A stretch of 11,597 nucleotides of DNA, taken from Maribacter sp. (GTDB lineage: Bacteria > Bacteroidota > Bacteroidia > Flavobacteriales > Flavobacteriaceae). Under the pieces are notes generated by a model. It saw nothing but the letters and a program-made list of their open reading frames with translations, ran no database searches and was not told the DNA's origin. The stretch covers positions 1 to 11,597 of the forward strand of contig JAHHKH010000163.1 of the NCBI GenBank assembly GCA_018679695.1, given 5' to 3'. A program made the position numbers and the translations under genes. The stretch's first letter is position 1. The number at the start of each line of letters is the position of its first letter. Of the stretch, positions 1 to 6,652 are shown piece after piece.

Positions 1-12
1 ATCCTGACCCAT
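1..12 (-). CDS. Possible first four codons of a further gene in the ABC exporter unit (partial)
   Basis: On the minus strand an ATG (12 to 10) begins two bases after the TGA stop of the permease gene and reads M-G-Q-D to the window edge. The tight spacing is what a third gene in the same transcript would look like. Four codons are too few to identify a product, and the ATG could be chance. Confidence 0.25.
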
Positions 13-14
13 GT

Positions 15-1355
15 TCAATATTTTATCCATTTAAATAATTCTTTGTAGCTAGGTTTTTTACCATACATTAAAATCCCCACTCTATAAATTTTGGCTGCCA
101 ACCATACAATCCCCATAAAAGTAATCACCAACAAAATAATTGAAGTTATCACTTCCCAAATAGGAACACCACCTTCACCTATACCTCCAGGTAAACGCAT
201 GAGCATTACTATGGGTGATGTTAATGGAAATAATGAAAAACCAACAGCAATTGGTCCATGTGGATTACTGAAAACCGAAAAGAAACCAACATAAATAGCC
301 AACATCAAAGGCAAGATAATTGGAAATATAAATTGTTGTGTATCTGTCTCATTATCAACGGCGGCACCAATTGCCGCATATATTGAACTATATATTAGGT
401 ATCCAAGAATAAAGTAAATCAGGAAAAAGCAAATAAGCATGAACCATGGTATCTTATAAAGTTCCTGGGCATACGCCTGTAGTGTTTCATTGGGTGAGGG
501 AACAGCTGGTGCAATAGTATTACCCATACCTGCGGTAACCTCTGCCCCGCTGCTAAGGGCTGATGGATCAATATTAAAAATTGCAAAGGCAACGAAAAGA
601 AGTAATGTTGCGGAAACAATCCAAATTGCAAACTGGGTCACACCCGCTAAGGAAGTACCGATTATTTTACCCATCATTAATTGAAATGGCTTTACCGAGG
701 AAATGATCACTTCAATAATTCGACTGGTTTTCTCCTCAATGACACTGCGCATTACAAAACCCCCATAAATAATTATGAACATCATAATAAGATATCCAAA
801 GCCACCACCAATTAATGCCTTTATTTCATTTATCCCTTTCAGATTCTGTTTTCCTGCAAAAGTTGCGGTATTGATTTCATATTCTTCCTCCATAGATGCA
901 AATTCCTTCGTGGAAACACCCAATTCCTGAAGTCTTCTTTCTCTTAATCTATCTTCAAAAATATCTTCCAATTTCTCAAGTACAATAGTACTTGGAGCCT
1001 CTTTTGTGTAAAAAAAGGCATGCTTTGCTACCTTCTCAAGTTCGTCTTCATTGGGTATATGTAAAAGGCCATAATAACCGACTTTCGCAGTAGAGTCCTT
1101 TGCTGCTTGCAGGGTAATGTTTCTAAAAAGAACATATGAGGTACTCTCTGTGGTATTGAAATCATTCGAAAAATAATCACTCTCATTAAAAACACCTATA
1201 ATGTGCTTTTGGTTATCGTTGATCTTGGTCAAATAGGCAATTAACACGACCATGCCCACCATTAGAATTGGACTAAGAAAAGTCATTATAACAAAGGACT
1301 TATTGCGTACTTTGGCTAAATACTCCCGCTTTATTATAAGTGATAATTTATTCAT
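15..1355 (-). CDS. ABC-2 type transporter permease, NatB-like (COG1668)
   Basis: This is the membrane subunit of an ABC exporter of the NatA/NatB class, acting in the inner membrane with the ATPase encoded just upstream. NatB relatives have been linked to sodium or drug efflux, but the substrate here cannot be read from sequence. From the chosen start the protein has 446 residues: one N-terminal membrane helix (about 21-43), a large extracytoplasmic domain (about 44-182), then about five helices (183-204, 234-260, 303-328, 342-363, 402-424). The stretch EEKTSRIIEVIISS (207-220) is the conserved cytoplasmic coupling region of this family. The frame stays open 27 codons further upstream, inside the ATPase gene, but that extension looks nothing like the family, and M-N-K-L-S-L-I-I-K-R-E-Y is a typical N-terminus. 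An ATG two codons earlier (1361) is also possible. The start overlaps the ATPase stop by 8 bases (ATGAATAA), so the pair is probably translationally coupled. Confidence 0.9.
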   Translation of the reverse strand: MNKLSLIIKREYLAKVRNKSFVIMTFLSPILMVGMVVLIAYLTKINDNQKHIIGVFNESDYFSNDFNTTESTSYVLFRNITLQAAKDSTAKVGYYGLLHIPNEDELEKVAKHAFFYTKEAPSTIVLEKLEDIFEDRLRERRLQELGVSTKEFASMEEEYEINTATFAGKQNLKGINEIKALIGGGFGYLIMMFIIIYGGFVMRSVIEEKTSRIIEVIISSVKPFQLMMGKIIGTSLAGVTQFAIWIVSATLLLFVAFAIFNIDPSALSSGAEVTAGMGNTIAPAVPSPNETLQAYAQELYKIPWFMLICFFLIYFILGYLIYSSIYAAIGAAVDNETDTQQFIFPIILPLMLAIYVGFFSVFSNPHGPIAVGFSLFPLTSPIVMLMRLPGGIGEGGVPIWEVITSIILLVITFMGIVWLAAKIYRVGILMYGKKPSYKELFKWIKY

Positions 1356-2283
1356 GTGCATCTCTATTTTGTACAGATTGAATAAATATCTCATTTGCGG
1401 AGGGGATGGTCTCTGTGAAACTCTTGATATTGCCAATCTTTGCCAAATAAGTCAACATTTCACCAGAATCCTTTTTAGGCAATTTCACGGTAAAGTCAAG
1501 CTCTTTATCCAGTGGATTAACCTTGGAGGAGGTCAATTCAAATCTATTGGATAATTCAAGTAAAAGAGAACCAACATTTTCGGCCTGGACGACTACATGG
1601 AATATATTCTTCTTAAAAGCTTTTTTTATTTCGGATAATTTACCGTCAAGGATTTTTTTGGATTGATGGATCAAGGTTATATATTCACATAATTCCTCGA
1701 CAGATTCCATACGATGGGTAGAGAATATGATAGATGTCCCTTGTGCTTTTAGATTTAATATTTCATCCTTGATAATATTTGCATTGATTGGATCAAATCC
1801 ACTAAAAGGCTCATCAAAAATGAGAAGCTTCGGTTCATGGAGGACCGTTATGATAAATTGGATTTTCTGGGCCATACCCTTCGATAACTCTTGGACTTTT
1901 TTGTTCCACCAATCCCCAATATCCAGTTTTTCAAACCAATATTTCAATCGTTTTTTGGCCTCAGATTTACTTAAACCTTTCAGCTGGGCCAAATATAAGG
2001 CCTGCTCGCCTACTTTCATACTCTTATATAATCCTCTCTCCTCGGGCAAATAGCCTATCATGGCGATATGGGATGGTTTTAATAGCTCACCATCAAAATA
2101 CACCTCGCCCTTATCGGGATACATAATCTGGTTAATAATACGAATCAAGGTGGTTTTACCGGCACCATTAGGACCTAATAGGCCATAAATGCTATTTTCT
2201 GGTATTTCCAAGGAAACTTTATTAAGAGCAGTGTGTTTCCCAAATTGTTTGGTAACCTCATTAGTGACCAAAATATTGTTCAT
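1348..2283 (-). CDS. ABC transporter ATP-binding protein, NatA-like (COG4152)
   Basis: This is the cytoplasmic ATPase that powers the NatB-like permease. Its 311 residues show Walker A GPNGAGKT (37-44), the signature LSKGMAQ (133-139), Walker B LLIFDEP (153-159), D-loop SGFD (161-164) and the switch histidine H190. In place of the usual Q-loop glutamine it has YLPEERGLY (78-86), characteristic of the NatA/COG4152 branch, so this is a family trait rather than damage. The C-terminal third (about 215-300) matches the accessory domain (DUF4162) found in this branch. The ATG at 2283 is preceded by a perfect TAnnTTTG box 14 bases upstream, and the gene heads its own unit after the hairpins that follow dnaJ. 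The transported substrate is unknown. Confidence 0.93.
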   Translation of the reverse strand: MNNILVTNEVTKQFGKHTALNKVSLEIPENSIYGLLGPNGAGKTTLIRIINQIMYPDKGEVYFDGELLKPSHIAMIGYLPEERGLYKSMKVGEQALYLAQLKGLSKSEAKKRLKYWFEKLDIGDWWNKKVQELSKGMAQKIQFIITVLHEPKLLIFDEPFSGFDPINANIIKDEILNLKAQGTSIIFSTHRMESVEELCEYITLIHQSKKILDGKLSEIKKAFKKNIFHVVVQAENVGSLLLELSNRFELTSSKVNPLDKELDFTVKLPKKDSGEMLTYLAKIGNIKSFTETIPSANEIFIQSVQNRDAHE

Positions 2284-2284
2284 G

Positions 2285-2317
2285 AAAGCAATTTTGCCAA
2301 AGATATAGAATTGCTTT
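2285..2317. repeat. 9-bp perfect inverted repeat enclosing the promoter of the ABC exporter
   Basis: AAAGCAATT (2285-2293) is followed 15 bases later by its exact complement AATTGCTTT (2309-2317). The spacer contains the TATCTTTG -7 box, and the inner edge of the repeat lies one base from the start codon. It could be an operator or a 5'-leader hairpin, or chance in AT-rich DNA. Confidence 0.5.
2298..2305 (-). promoter_or_regulatory. Bacteroidota-type -7 promoter box of the ABC exporter unit
   Basis: TATCTTTG on the minus strand matches the Bacteroidota -7 consensus TAnnTTTG exactly. No clear -33 TTTG lies 19-21 bases upstream. Transcription would start about ten bases before the ATG, giving a very short leader. 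Confidence 0.5.
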
Positions 2318-2332
2318 AAACTAAGAACACCT

Positions 2333-2371
2333 AAAAAACAAAACCCACCCTTAATTGGAATTAAGGATGGG
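2333..2371 (-). terminator. Rho-independent-type terminator after dnaJ
   Basis: The segment 2344-2371 folds into a long hairpin: CCCA pairs with TGGG and CCTTAATT with AATTAAGG, with one internal mismatch and a two-base tip. On the minus strand it is followed by a T-rich tract (TTTTGTTTTTT, ending near 2333). It lies between dnaJ and the ABC exporter, so it separates the two units. Confidence 0.7.
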
Positions 2372-2398
2372 AAAAAAATTGCTATGAAAAAGAAAATT

Positions 2399-2418
2399 AA
2401 TATTGGTTTCCCAATATT
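2399..2418 (-). terminator. AT-rich hairpin, possible first terminator after dnaJ
   Basis: AATATTGG and CCAATATT form perfect 8-bp arms around a 4-base loop, 44 bases after the dnaJ stop. On the minus strand the following bases are T-rich but interrupted (AATTTTCTTTTTC). It is weaker than the next hairpin and may instead protect the mRNA 3' end. Confidence 0.4.
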
Positions 2419-2462
2419 GATTCAAATATACGTTTTTTATTTAATACTTAATTTGTTATTCG

Positions 2463-3581
2463 TTAAGAGAACATATCTTTTACTTTTTCGAAGAATGACT
2501 TATCCGATTTTTCGGGTTTAGGTTCAAAATTATCGTTGCCATTCATCCGCTCAAAAAACTCTTTCTGTTCTTTGTTAAGTTCCTTGGGAGTCCATACATT
2601 CACATGAACTAAAAGATCACCACTGCCATAACCATTGATACTTGAAATACCCTTGCCCCTTAACCTTAATATTTTTCCGGACTGTATTCCAGGTTCCAAT
2701 TTAATACGAACTTTACCCCCTACGGCATCAATCTCTTTGGAAGTGCCCAAGACGGCCTCAGAAAAACTTATATACAAGTCATAATGTAAATTATCACCCT
2801 CCCTTTTTAACGTTTTATGGTCTTGGGTTTCAATCGCAACCAATAAGTCACCGGGAATCCCATTCCCAGGCGCGGCATTGCCCTTTCCGGGTACCTTCAA
2901 CTGCATGCCATCCTCGACCCCTGCAGGTATCTTGATCGAAACTGTTTCTTCGTTTACTTTTAATCCTTGGGAATCAGCATCGCTTGGCCTTTTATCGAGA
3001 ATCTGGCCACTACCACTGCAGGTATGGCATGCTGCCGCTGTTTGCATTCTTCCAAGAATGGTATTGGTGACCTTAGTTACCTGACCTCGACCACCACAGG
3101 TGTTACATGTTTTATAGGTAACACCAGCAGCCTGCACTTTTCGACGTACTTTGACCTTTTTCTCAACGCCATTGGCGACTTCTTCCAAAGTTAATTTGAC
3201 CCTAATTCTCAGGTTACTGCCTTTGGTCCTTCTCTGACCACCGCCGCCAAAACCGCCAAAACCGCTGAAACCACCACCACCAAATGCTCCACCGAAAATA
3301 TCACCAAATTGGCTAAAAATGTCATCCATGTTCATTCCACCACCTCCAAAGCCTCCGCCTTCAAAGGCAGCATGACCAAACTGATCATATCTTGCCTTCT
3401 TGTCTGGATTACTTAAGACTTCGTAAGCTTCTGCTGATTTTTTAAAAAGCTCCTCGGCTTTTGTGTCACCTGGATTTTTGTCAGGATGGTGCTCCAATGC
3501 CTTTTTGCGATAGGCTTTCTTTATTTCTGCAGCTGTGGCATTTTTACTGATGCCAAGTATTTCGTAATAATCTTCCTTCAT
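2463..3581 (-). CDS. dnaJ: Molecular chaperone DnaJ (Hsp40), with only one intact zinc centre
   Basis: This is the J-protein co-chaperone that delivers unfolded clients to DnaK and stimulates its ATPase in the cytoplasm. Its 372 residues show a J-domain (about 3-68) with the essential HPD at 32-34, a Gly/Phe-rich linker (about 74-115), a zinc-finger region, and two C-terminal substrate-binding domains (about 205-350). Canonical DnaJ has four CxxCxGxG repeats. Here only two remain, CNTCGGRG (159-166) and CHTCSGSG (185-192), flanking the conserved ILGRMQT. By position these are repeats 2 and 3, which form zinc centre II. Repeats 1 and 4 (centre I) are replaced by KVRRKVQAAGVTYKT and DKRPSDADSQG. 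The coding frame is intact, so this is evolved loss. The gene starts 9 bases after the grpE stop and is surely co-transcribed with it. dnaK is not in the window. Confidence 0.97.
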   Translation of the reverse strand: MKEDYYEILGISKNATAAEIKKAYRKKALEHHPDKNPGDTKAEELFKKSAEAYEVLSNPDKKARYDQFGHAAFEGGGFGGGGMNMDDIFSQFGDIFGGAFGGGGFSGFGGFGGGGQRRTKGSNLRIRVKLTLEEVANGVEKKVKVRRKVQAAGVTYKTCNTCGGRGQVTKVTNTILGRMQTAAACHTCSGSGQILDKRPSDADSQGLKVNEETVSIKIPAGVEDGMQLKVPGKGNAAPGNGIPGDLLVAIETQDHKTLKREGDNLHYDLYISFSEAVLGTSKEIDAVGGKVRIKLEPGIQSGKILRLRGKGISSINGYGSGDLLVHVNVWTPKELNKEQKEFFERMNGNDNFEPKPEKSDKSFFEKVKDMFS

Positions 3582-3590
3582 GCCTGATTT

Positions 3591-4151
3591 TTAGTTTCCG
3601 ACAACTACTTTTGGATGACGGATTATTCGATCACCCAGTTTATACCCTTTTTCCACAACGTCGATGATCTTACCTTTTAACTTTTTACTTGGCGCGGGTA
3701 TCTGGGTTATGGCATCGTGTATTTCAGCATCGAAGGTATCTCCTTGCTTGGCACCCACATCTTCCATGCCCTTGGATTTTAAGGTCTCGCGCAACTTTAC
3801 GTTGATCAACTCAACTCCTTTGAACATCTCTTTGTCCTCCGATTTTGCCAACTCTTTCAAGGCACGTTCAAAATCATCCAAAACGGGTAATAATGAAACA
3901 ATAACGTCCTGACCGGCGGTTTTGAATAACTCAACCCTTTCTTTGGACGTTCGCTTCTTGTAGTTTTCGAACTCTGCAAATAGACGAAGAAATTTGTCCT
4001 TCTCCTTGCCTAATTCCTCTTGAAGTTGATCCTCTGCAGTCCTTGTTTCAATCTCATTTCGAACTTCATCCTGTTCGTTACCTACTTCTACATTAAGCTC
4101 TTCCCCTAGGCTAGATTCATCTATCTCCTCAGTTTTATTTCTCTTACTCAT
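3591..4151 (-). CDS. grpE: Nucleotide exchange factor GrpE
   Basis: GrpE releases ADP from DnaK and so resets the chaperone cycle that DnaJ starts. The protein has 186 residues, near the usual family length. Residues 1-45 are acidic and probably disordered. A long coiled-coil follows (about 46-105, containing FENYKKR, where the dimer helices pair). The C-terminal beta-domain carries the GrpE signature, from FDAEIHDAITQ (140-150) through VVEKGYKLGDRIIRHPKVVV. It is the first gene of a grpE-dnaJ unit, and its upstream region carries a promoter-like array described separately. I see no CIRCE element in front of it, so HrcA control is not supported. Confidence 0.97.
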   Translation of the reverse strand: MSKRNKTEEIDESSLGEELNVEVGNEQDEVRNEIETRTAEDQLQEELGKEKDKFLRLFAEFENYKKRTSKERVELFKTAGQDVIVSLLPVLDDFERALKELAKSEDKEMFKGVELINVKLRETLKSKGMEDVGAKQGDTFDAEIHDAITQIPAPSKKLKGKIIDVVEKGYKLGDRIIRHPKVVVGN

Positions 4152-4186
4152 TTAGTATAGCGGTTAAAATCTTGATTTATAAGATG

Positions 4187-4201
4187 GCAAAAGTACTGCC
4201 A
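4187..4201 (-). promoter_or_regulatory. Sigma-54-like -24/-12 element overlapping a TAnnTTTG promoter, upstream of grpE-dnaJ
   Basis: The minus strand reads TGGCAGTACTTTTGC. This fits the sigma-54 consensus (TGGCAC, five bases, TTGC) with the required 12-base step between GG and GC; only the last base of the -24 box differs. The predicted start is near 4175, giving a leader of about 24 bases. The same DNA contains TACTTTTG (4195 to 4188), an exact Bacteroidota -7 box, with TTTG (4220 to 4217) 21 bases upstream. Either or both polymerase forms could use the site. The element also lies in a palindrome, ATGGCA and TGCCAT (4184-4202). Confidence 0.5.
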
Positions 4202-4212
4202 TTTCTTTAAAA

Positions 4213-4227
4213 ATGTCAAAATGTCAT
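4213..4227. repeat. Direct repeat of TGACATTT upstream of the grpE promoter
   Basis: On the minus strand TGACATT occurs twice with an 8-base step, about 40-50 bases upstream of the predicted start. It is a candidate binding site for an activator or repressor of the chaperone unit. It overlaps the -33 TTTG of the alternative promoter reading. Confidence 0.4.
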
Positions 4228-4294
4228 TGATCTTTCGTAAAAATTAACTGCAATTGGTATAAAAAAATAAGATCAGAAGGAAAGAATAGCTGAT

Positions 4295-5257
4295 TTATGA
4301 TAGAAAATCCTCAGTAGCAAAGTCAGTAACAGTTTTATTGTCGATTCCACCATTATAAAAATCCTGAAGTGCATTTCCGATATTCGGGTATTCAAATACA
4401 AAACCCTCCTGAGCGATTTTCTTGCTGCTCACCCGTTGACTTGCATATAGTAAATAAGACATTTCACCAAGGATTAGTTTCATCATAAAACGAGGGATAT
4501 TGGGCAGGAATAAGGGAGCCTTCAACACTTTGGCTATTTCACTGACCATTTTTTTATGGGTGATCGGATTTGGACTCACCCCATTATAATTTCCACTTAA
4601 CTGGTTCTGAGCCACAAACAAAAATATTCTTGCCAAGTCGGAAATATGAATCCACGATTGCCATTGCTTGCCATTGCCGAAGGTAGCACCGAGATATGAC
4701 TTTATTGGCTTTACCAACTCCGGCAGTATTCCGCCATTTTTCGATAATACCAATCCAACCCTAACTTTTGCCACCGGAAATCCACAGTTCGACAAGGCAT
4801 CAATTTCACTTTCCCATTTCTGAACGACCTCACCAAGGAAACTATCATCAATTTCTTCCTCGTCCTCATCATATAATTTACTTATTGAATTTGGGTAAAT
4901 ACCTATTGCTGATGCTGAAACAAATGAATTTATATGCTTGGTATCCAATTTACCCAAGGCCTGATTCAAGGTTTTCAAAGTATTTATCCTACTATACAGT
5001 ATTTCATTCTTATAGTCTGCCGACCATCTTTTTGAAATACTGGACCCAGCCAAATTGATTATAGCCGTTACTCCCTCAAAACAACGAAGATCAATATCAT
5101 ATTGAGAGGGGTTCCAATAAAATCCTTGATAATTTTCGTCTGAAATTATCTTGGTCTTATCGGTAGTTAAATAATTCACTGGGATATCGTGCTTCTTACA
5201 CAACTCAACAATAGCACTTCCAATCAAGCCCGTAGCTCCGGTAATCAATAGTTTCAT
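4295..5257 (-). CDS. TIGR01777 family NAD(P)-binding epimerase-like protein (YfcH/SulA-related)
   Basis: This is a member of the extended short-chain dehydrogenase family, cytoplasmic, with no established substrate in most bacteria. The 320 residues begin with a Rossmann fold, MKLLITGATGLIG (dinucleotide-binding glycines at 7, 10 and 13). INLAG (67-71) and SASAIGIYP (114-122) are hallmark strands of the TIGR01777 group, and GNGKQWQSWIHISDLAR (194-210) is its most conserved block. The C-terminal part (about 245-292) corresponds to DUF1731. The canonical SDR tyrosine is replaced in context by SAIGIYP, as is usual here. It is slightly longer than the roughly 300-residue norm because of a C-terminal tail. 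The gene stands alone between mnmD and grpE. A near-match -7 box (TATCTTTA, 5269 to 5262) lies so close to the ATG that a transcript from it would be almost leaderless. Confidence 0.88.
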   Translation of the reverse strand: MKLLITGATGLIGSAIVELCKKHDIPVNYLTTDKTKIISDENYQGFYWNPSQYDIDLRCFEGVTAIINLAGSSISKRWSADYKNEILYSRINTLKTLNQALGKLDTKHINSFVSASAIGIYPNSISKLYDEDEEEIDDSFLGEVVQKWESEIDALSNCGFPVAKVRVGLVLSKNGGILPELVKPIKSYLGATFGNGKQWQSWIHISDLARIFLFVAQNQLSGNYNGVSPNPITHKKMVSEIAKVLKAPLFLPNIPRFMMKLILGEMSYLLYASQRVSSKKIAQEGFVFEYPNIGNALQDFYNGGIDNKTVTDFATEDFLS

Positions 5258-5307
5258 GGGCTAAAGATATGGGATTTTGCAACCGTTACAGTTCATTTTA
5301 ATTCCAA

Positions 5308-5336
5308 TTTAACAGTGACCGCCGGGCTATGTTAAA
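5308..5336. repeat. 7-bp inverted repeat between mnmD and the epimerase-like gene
   Basis: TTTAACA (5308-5314) and TGTTAAA (5330-5336) are perfect complements separated by 15 bases. The spacer is unusually GC-rich for this genome (it contains GCCGGGC on the plus strand's complement region). It is a possible operator for the epimerase-like gene, but repeats of this size are expected by chance. Confidence 0.25.
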
Positions 5337-5380
5337 CTTGTAACAAAGAAATATTGGTTTTTCAGCTGAAAAGGCCTTAA

Positions 5381-6043
5381 TTAAGGTTTTGTAGCTCTTA
5401 ACATCTCGCGTTTTCCAGGAGGACCAGGTAATCTTTCAACAGTAAAACCGGATGCCTGCATCGCTCTTCTTACACTACCTTTAGCAGAATAGGTTACCAA
5501 GATGCCGCCGGTTTTAAGTGCCCTGAACATGATGCCAAATACATTTTCTGTCCATAATTCGGGTTGAACACGTGCACCAAAGGCGTCAAAATAAACTATA
5601 TCAAAAGTATCTAGAGCATCTATTTCCCTAAAATCATGTTGCTCTTTGTATAGGTCAAAACCATCGGAAATCGAAATATTCGATTCCCAGGCTGATTTGT
5701 GCATTTGTTCAAAATGGCTTTGATACGCTTCAGCCTTCAATTCTGCAATATAATTCAATTGTGCGAGCTCCCCAGGAGTAACAGGATATGCCTCAACACC
5801 TTTATATGTTACCTTTAAGCCTAATTTTGAAGCTTCCAAAAAAGTAATAAGGGCATTGAGTCCCGTTCCAAAACCAATTTCCAAAATATGGATTTCCTGG
5901 TTCCTGAATAAATTCAGTCCGTGTTTTATAAAAACATGGTAAGACTCTTGTACTGCACCATGTATGGAATGGTATTGCTCATTCCATCCCTTTAATTGGA
6001 TGGTCTTTGAGCCATCCGCTGTAGTAATTATCTTGCGTTGCAT
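5381..6043 (-). CDS. mnmD: tRNA (5-methylaminomethyl-2-thiouridylate) methyltransferase MnmD
   Basis: MnmD uses S-adenosylmethionine for the last methylation of the wobble uridine in certain tRNAs, turning nm5(s2)U34 into mnm5(s2)U34. In enterobacteria this activity is the N-terminal half of the fused protein MnmC. Here it is a stand-alone 220-residue protein with no FAD oxidoreductase half. Visible motifs are the SAM-binding LEIGFGTGLN (54-63), the acidic GVEAYP (82-87), DAFGARVQPELW (153-164, the family's D-x-F-x-P-x-x-x-P-x-x-W block), TYSAKGSVRR (184-193) and the family signature LPGPPGKREMLRA (205-217). Its ATG overlaps the stop of the upstream DUF4920 gene (TAATG), so the two are co-transcribed and probably coupled. 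No strong terminator follows it. Confidence 0.92.
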   Translation of the reverse strand: MQRKIITTADGSKTIQLKGWNEQYHSIHGAVQESYHVFIKHGLNLFRNQEIHILEIGFGTGLNALITFLEASKLGLKVTYKGVEAYPVTPGELAQLNYIAELKAEAYQSHFEQMHKSAWESNISISDGFDLYKEQHDFREIDALDTFDIVYFDAFGARVQPELWTENVFGIMFRALKTGGILVTYSAKGSVRRAMQASGFTVERLPGPPGKREMLRATKP

Positions 6044-6546
6044 TATTCTTTCAAAAGAACGCCATCTGCTTCAAAACCATAGGTTTTTTTAGGTTCTGTA
6101 ATTCGGGCAACCTCTTCGGCCGATTGGCCCGCATCCTCAGCATAGTGCCTTTGATCTTCAACACTCATCTCTTCAACGAAAGCTTTACCATTTACGATAA
6201 CTTCCTTTCCTGCTATATCCTTGGGCATAAAAAAACCGTAATCCTTGAATCTAACCATAGCTTCATCACCATTCTCAAATTTTACTTTCATCCAACACCC
6301 TTTTGACTGGCAAACCTCTATGACCTCTGCAGTAAATTTTGTCTGTATAGTATCGGCAACGGCCAGCGCCTTATACTTTTGCATCATTTCGTGACTTGAT
6401 ATACTGCCATCTGCTAAAATTTTATCCCCAAATGATGCCAATTCTAGAATATTATCTGTTTTATCGACAATTTCTTTCTTTGTTTCTTGCCCTTTACAAG
6501 CGGAAAAGAATACTAATAATACAACTAAAATGTTAAAACCTTTCAT
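6043..6546 (-). CDS. DUF4920 domain-containing lipoprotein
   Basis: This 167-residue protein is predicted to be exported and lipid-anchored: MKGFNILVVLLVFFSAC has a short basic start, a hydrophobic core and a lipobox (FSAC) with the acylated cysteine at 17. The mature part matches the DUF4920 family, whose function I do not know. Its core is VIEVCQSKGCWMKV (75-88), with two cysteines four residues apart (C79, C84) next to a tryptophan and methionine, then a small beta-rich domain with VRFKDYGFFMP (98-108) and VIVNGKAF (116-123). A metal- or redox-related role is conceivable from the cysteine pair but unproven. The frame stays open 49 codons further upstream, but the signal peptide fixes the start at 6546. 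It is the first gene of a pair with mnmD and is divergent from ilvE. Confidence 0.85.
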   Translation of the reverse strand: MKGFNILVVLLVFFSACKGQETKKEIVDKTDNILELASFGDKILADGSISSHEMMQKYKALAVADTIQTKFTAEVIEVCQSKGCWMKVKFENGDEAMVRFKDYGFFMPKDIAGKEVIVNGKAFVEEMSVEDQRHYAEDAGQSAEEVARITEPKKTYGFEADGVLLKE

Positions 6547-6652
6547 AATTCTTAAAATTTGGAAAACTATTGTAAAAATGGGGATTTTTAAAGTAAAAAA
6601 GAAGAATGGATAGTGATATTTTCCTATTTTTATTCGATAAAAATGCGATAAA

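Noticed and set aside
1356..1436. A 27-codon N-terminal extension of the permease frame
   Set aside because: It lies inside the 3' end of the ATPase gene, has no family resemblance, and the ATG at 1355 gives a typical NatB start with an 8-base overlap.
4152..4294. A CIRCE (HrcA) operator in front of grpE
   Set aside because: Neither TTAGCACTC nor its complement occurs in the interval.
5341..5380. A palindrome (TTTTCAGCTGAAAA) after mnmD as a terminator
   Set aside because: The palindrome leaves at most a four-base AGCT loop on a stem that is almost all A-T pairs, has mismatches beyond it, and no T-tract follows on the minus strand.
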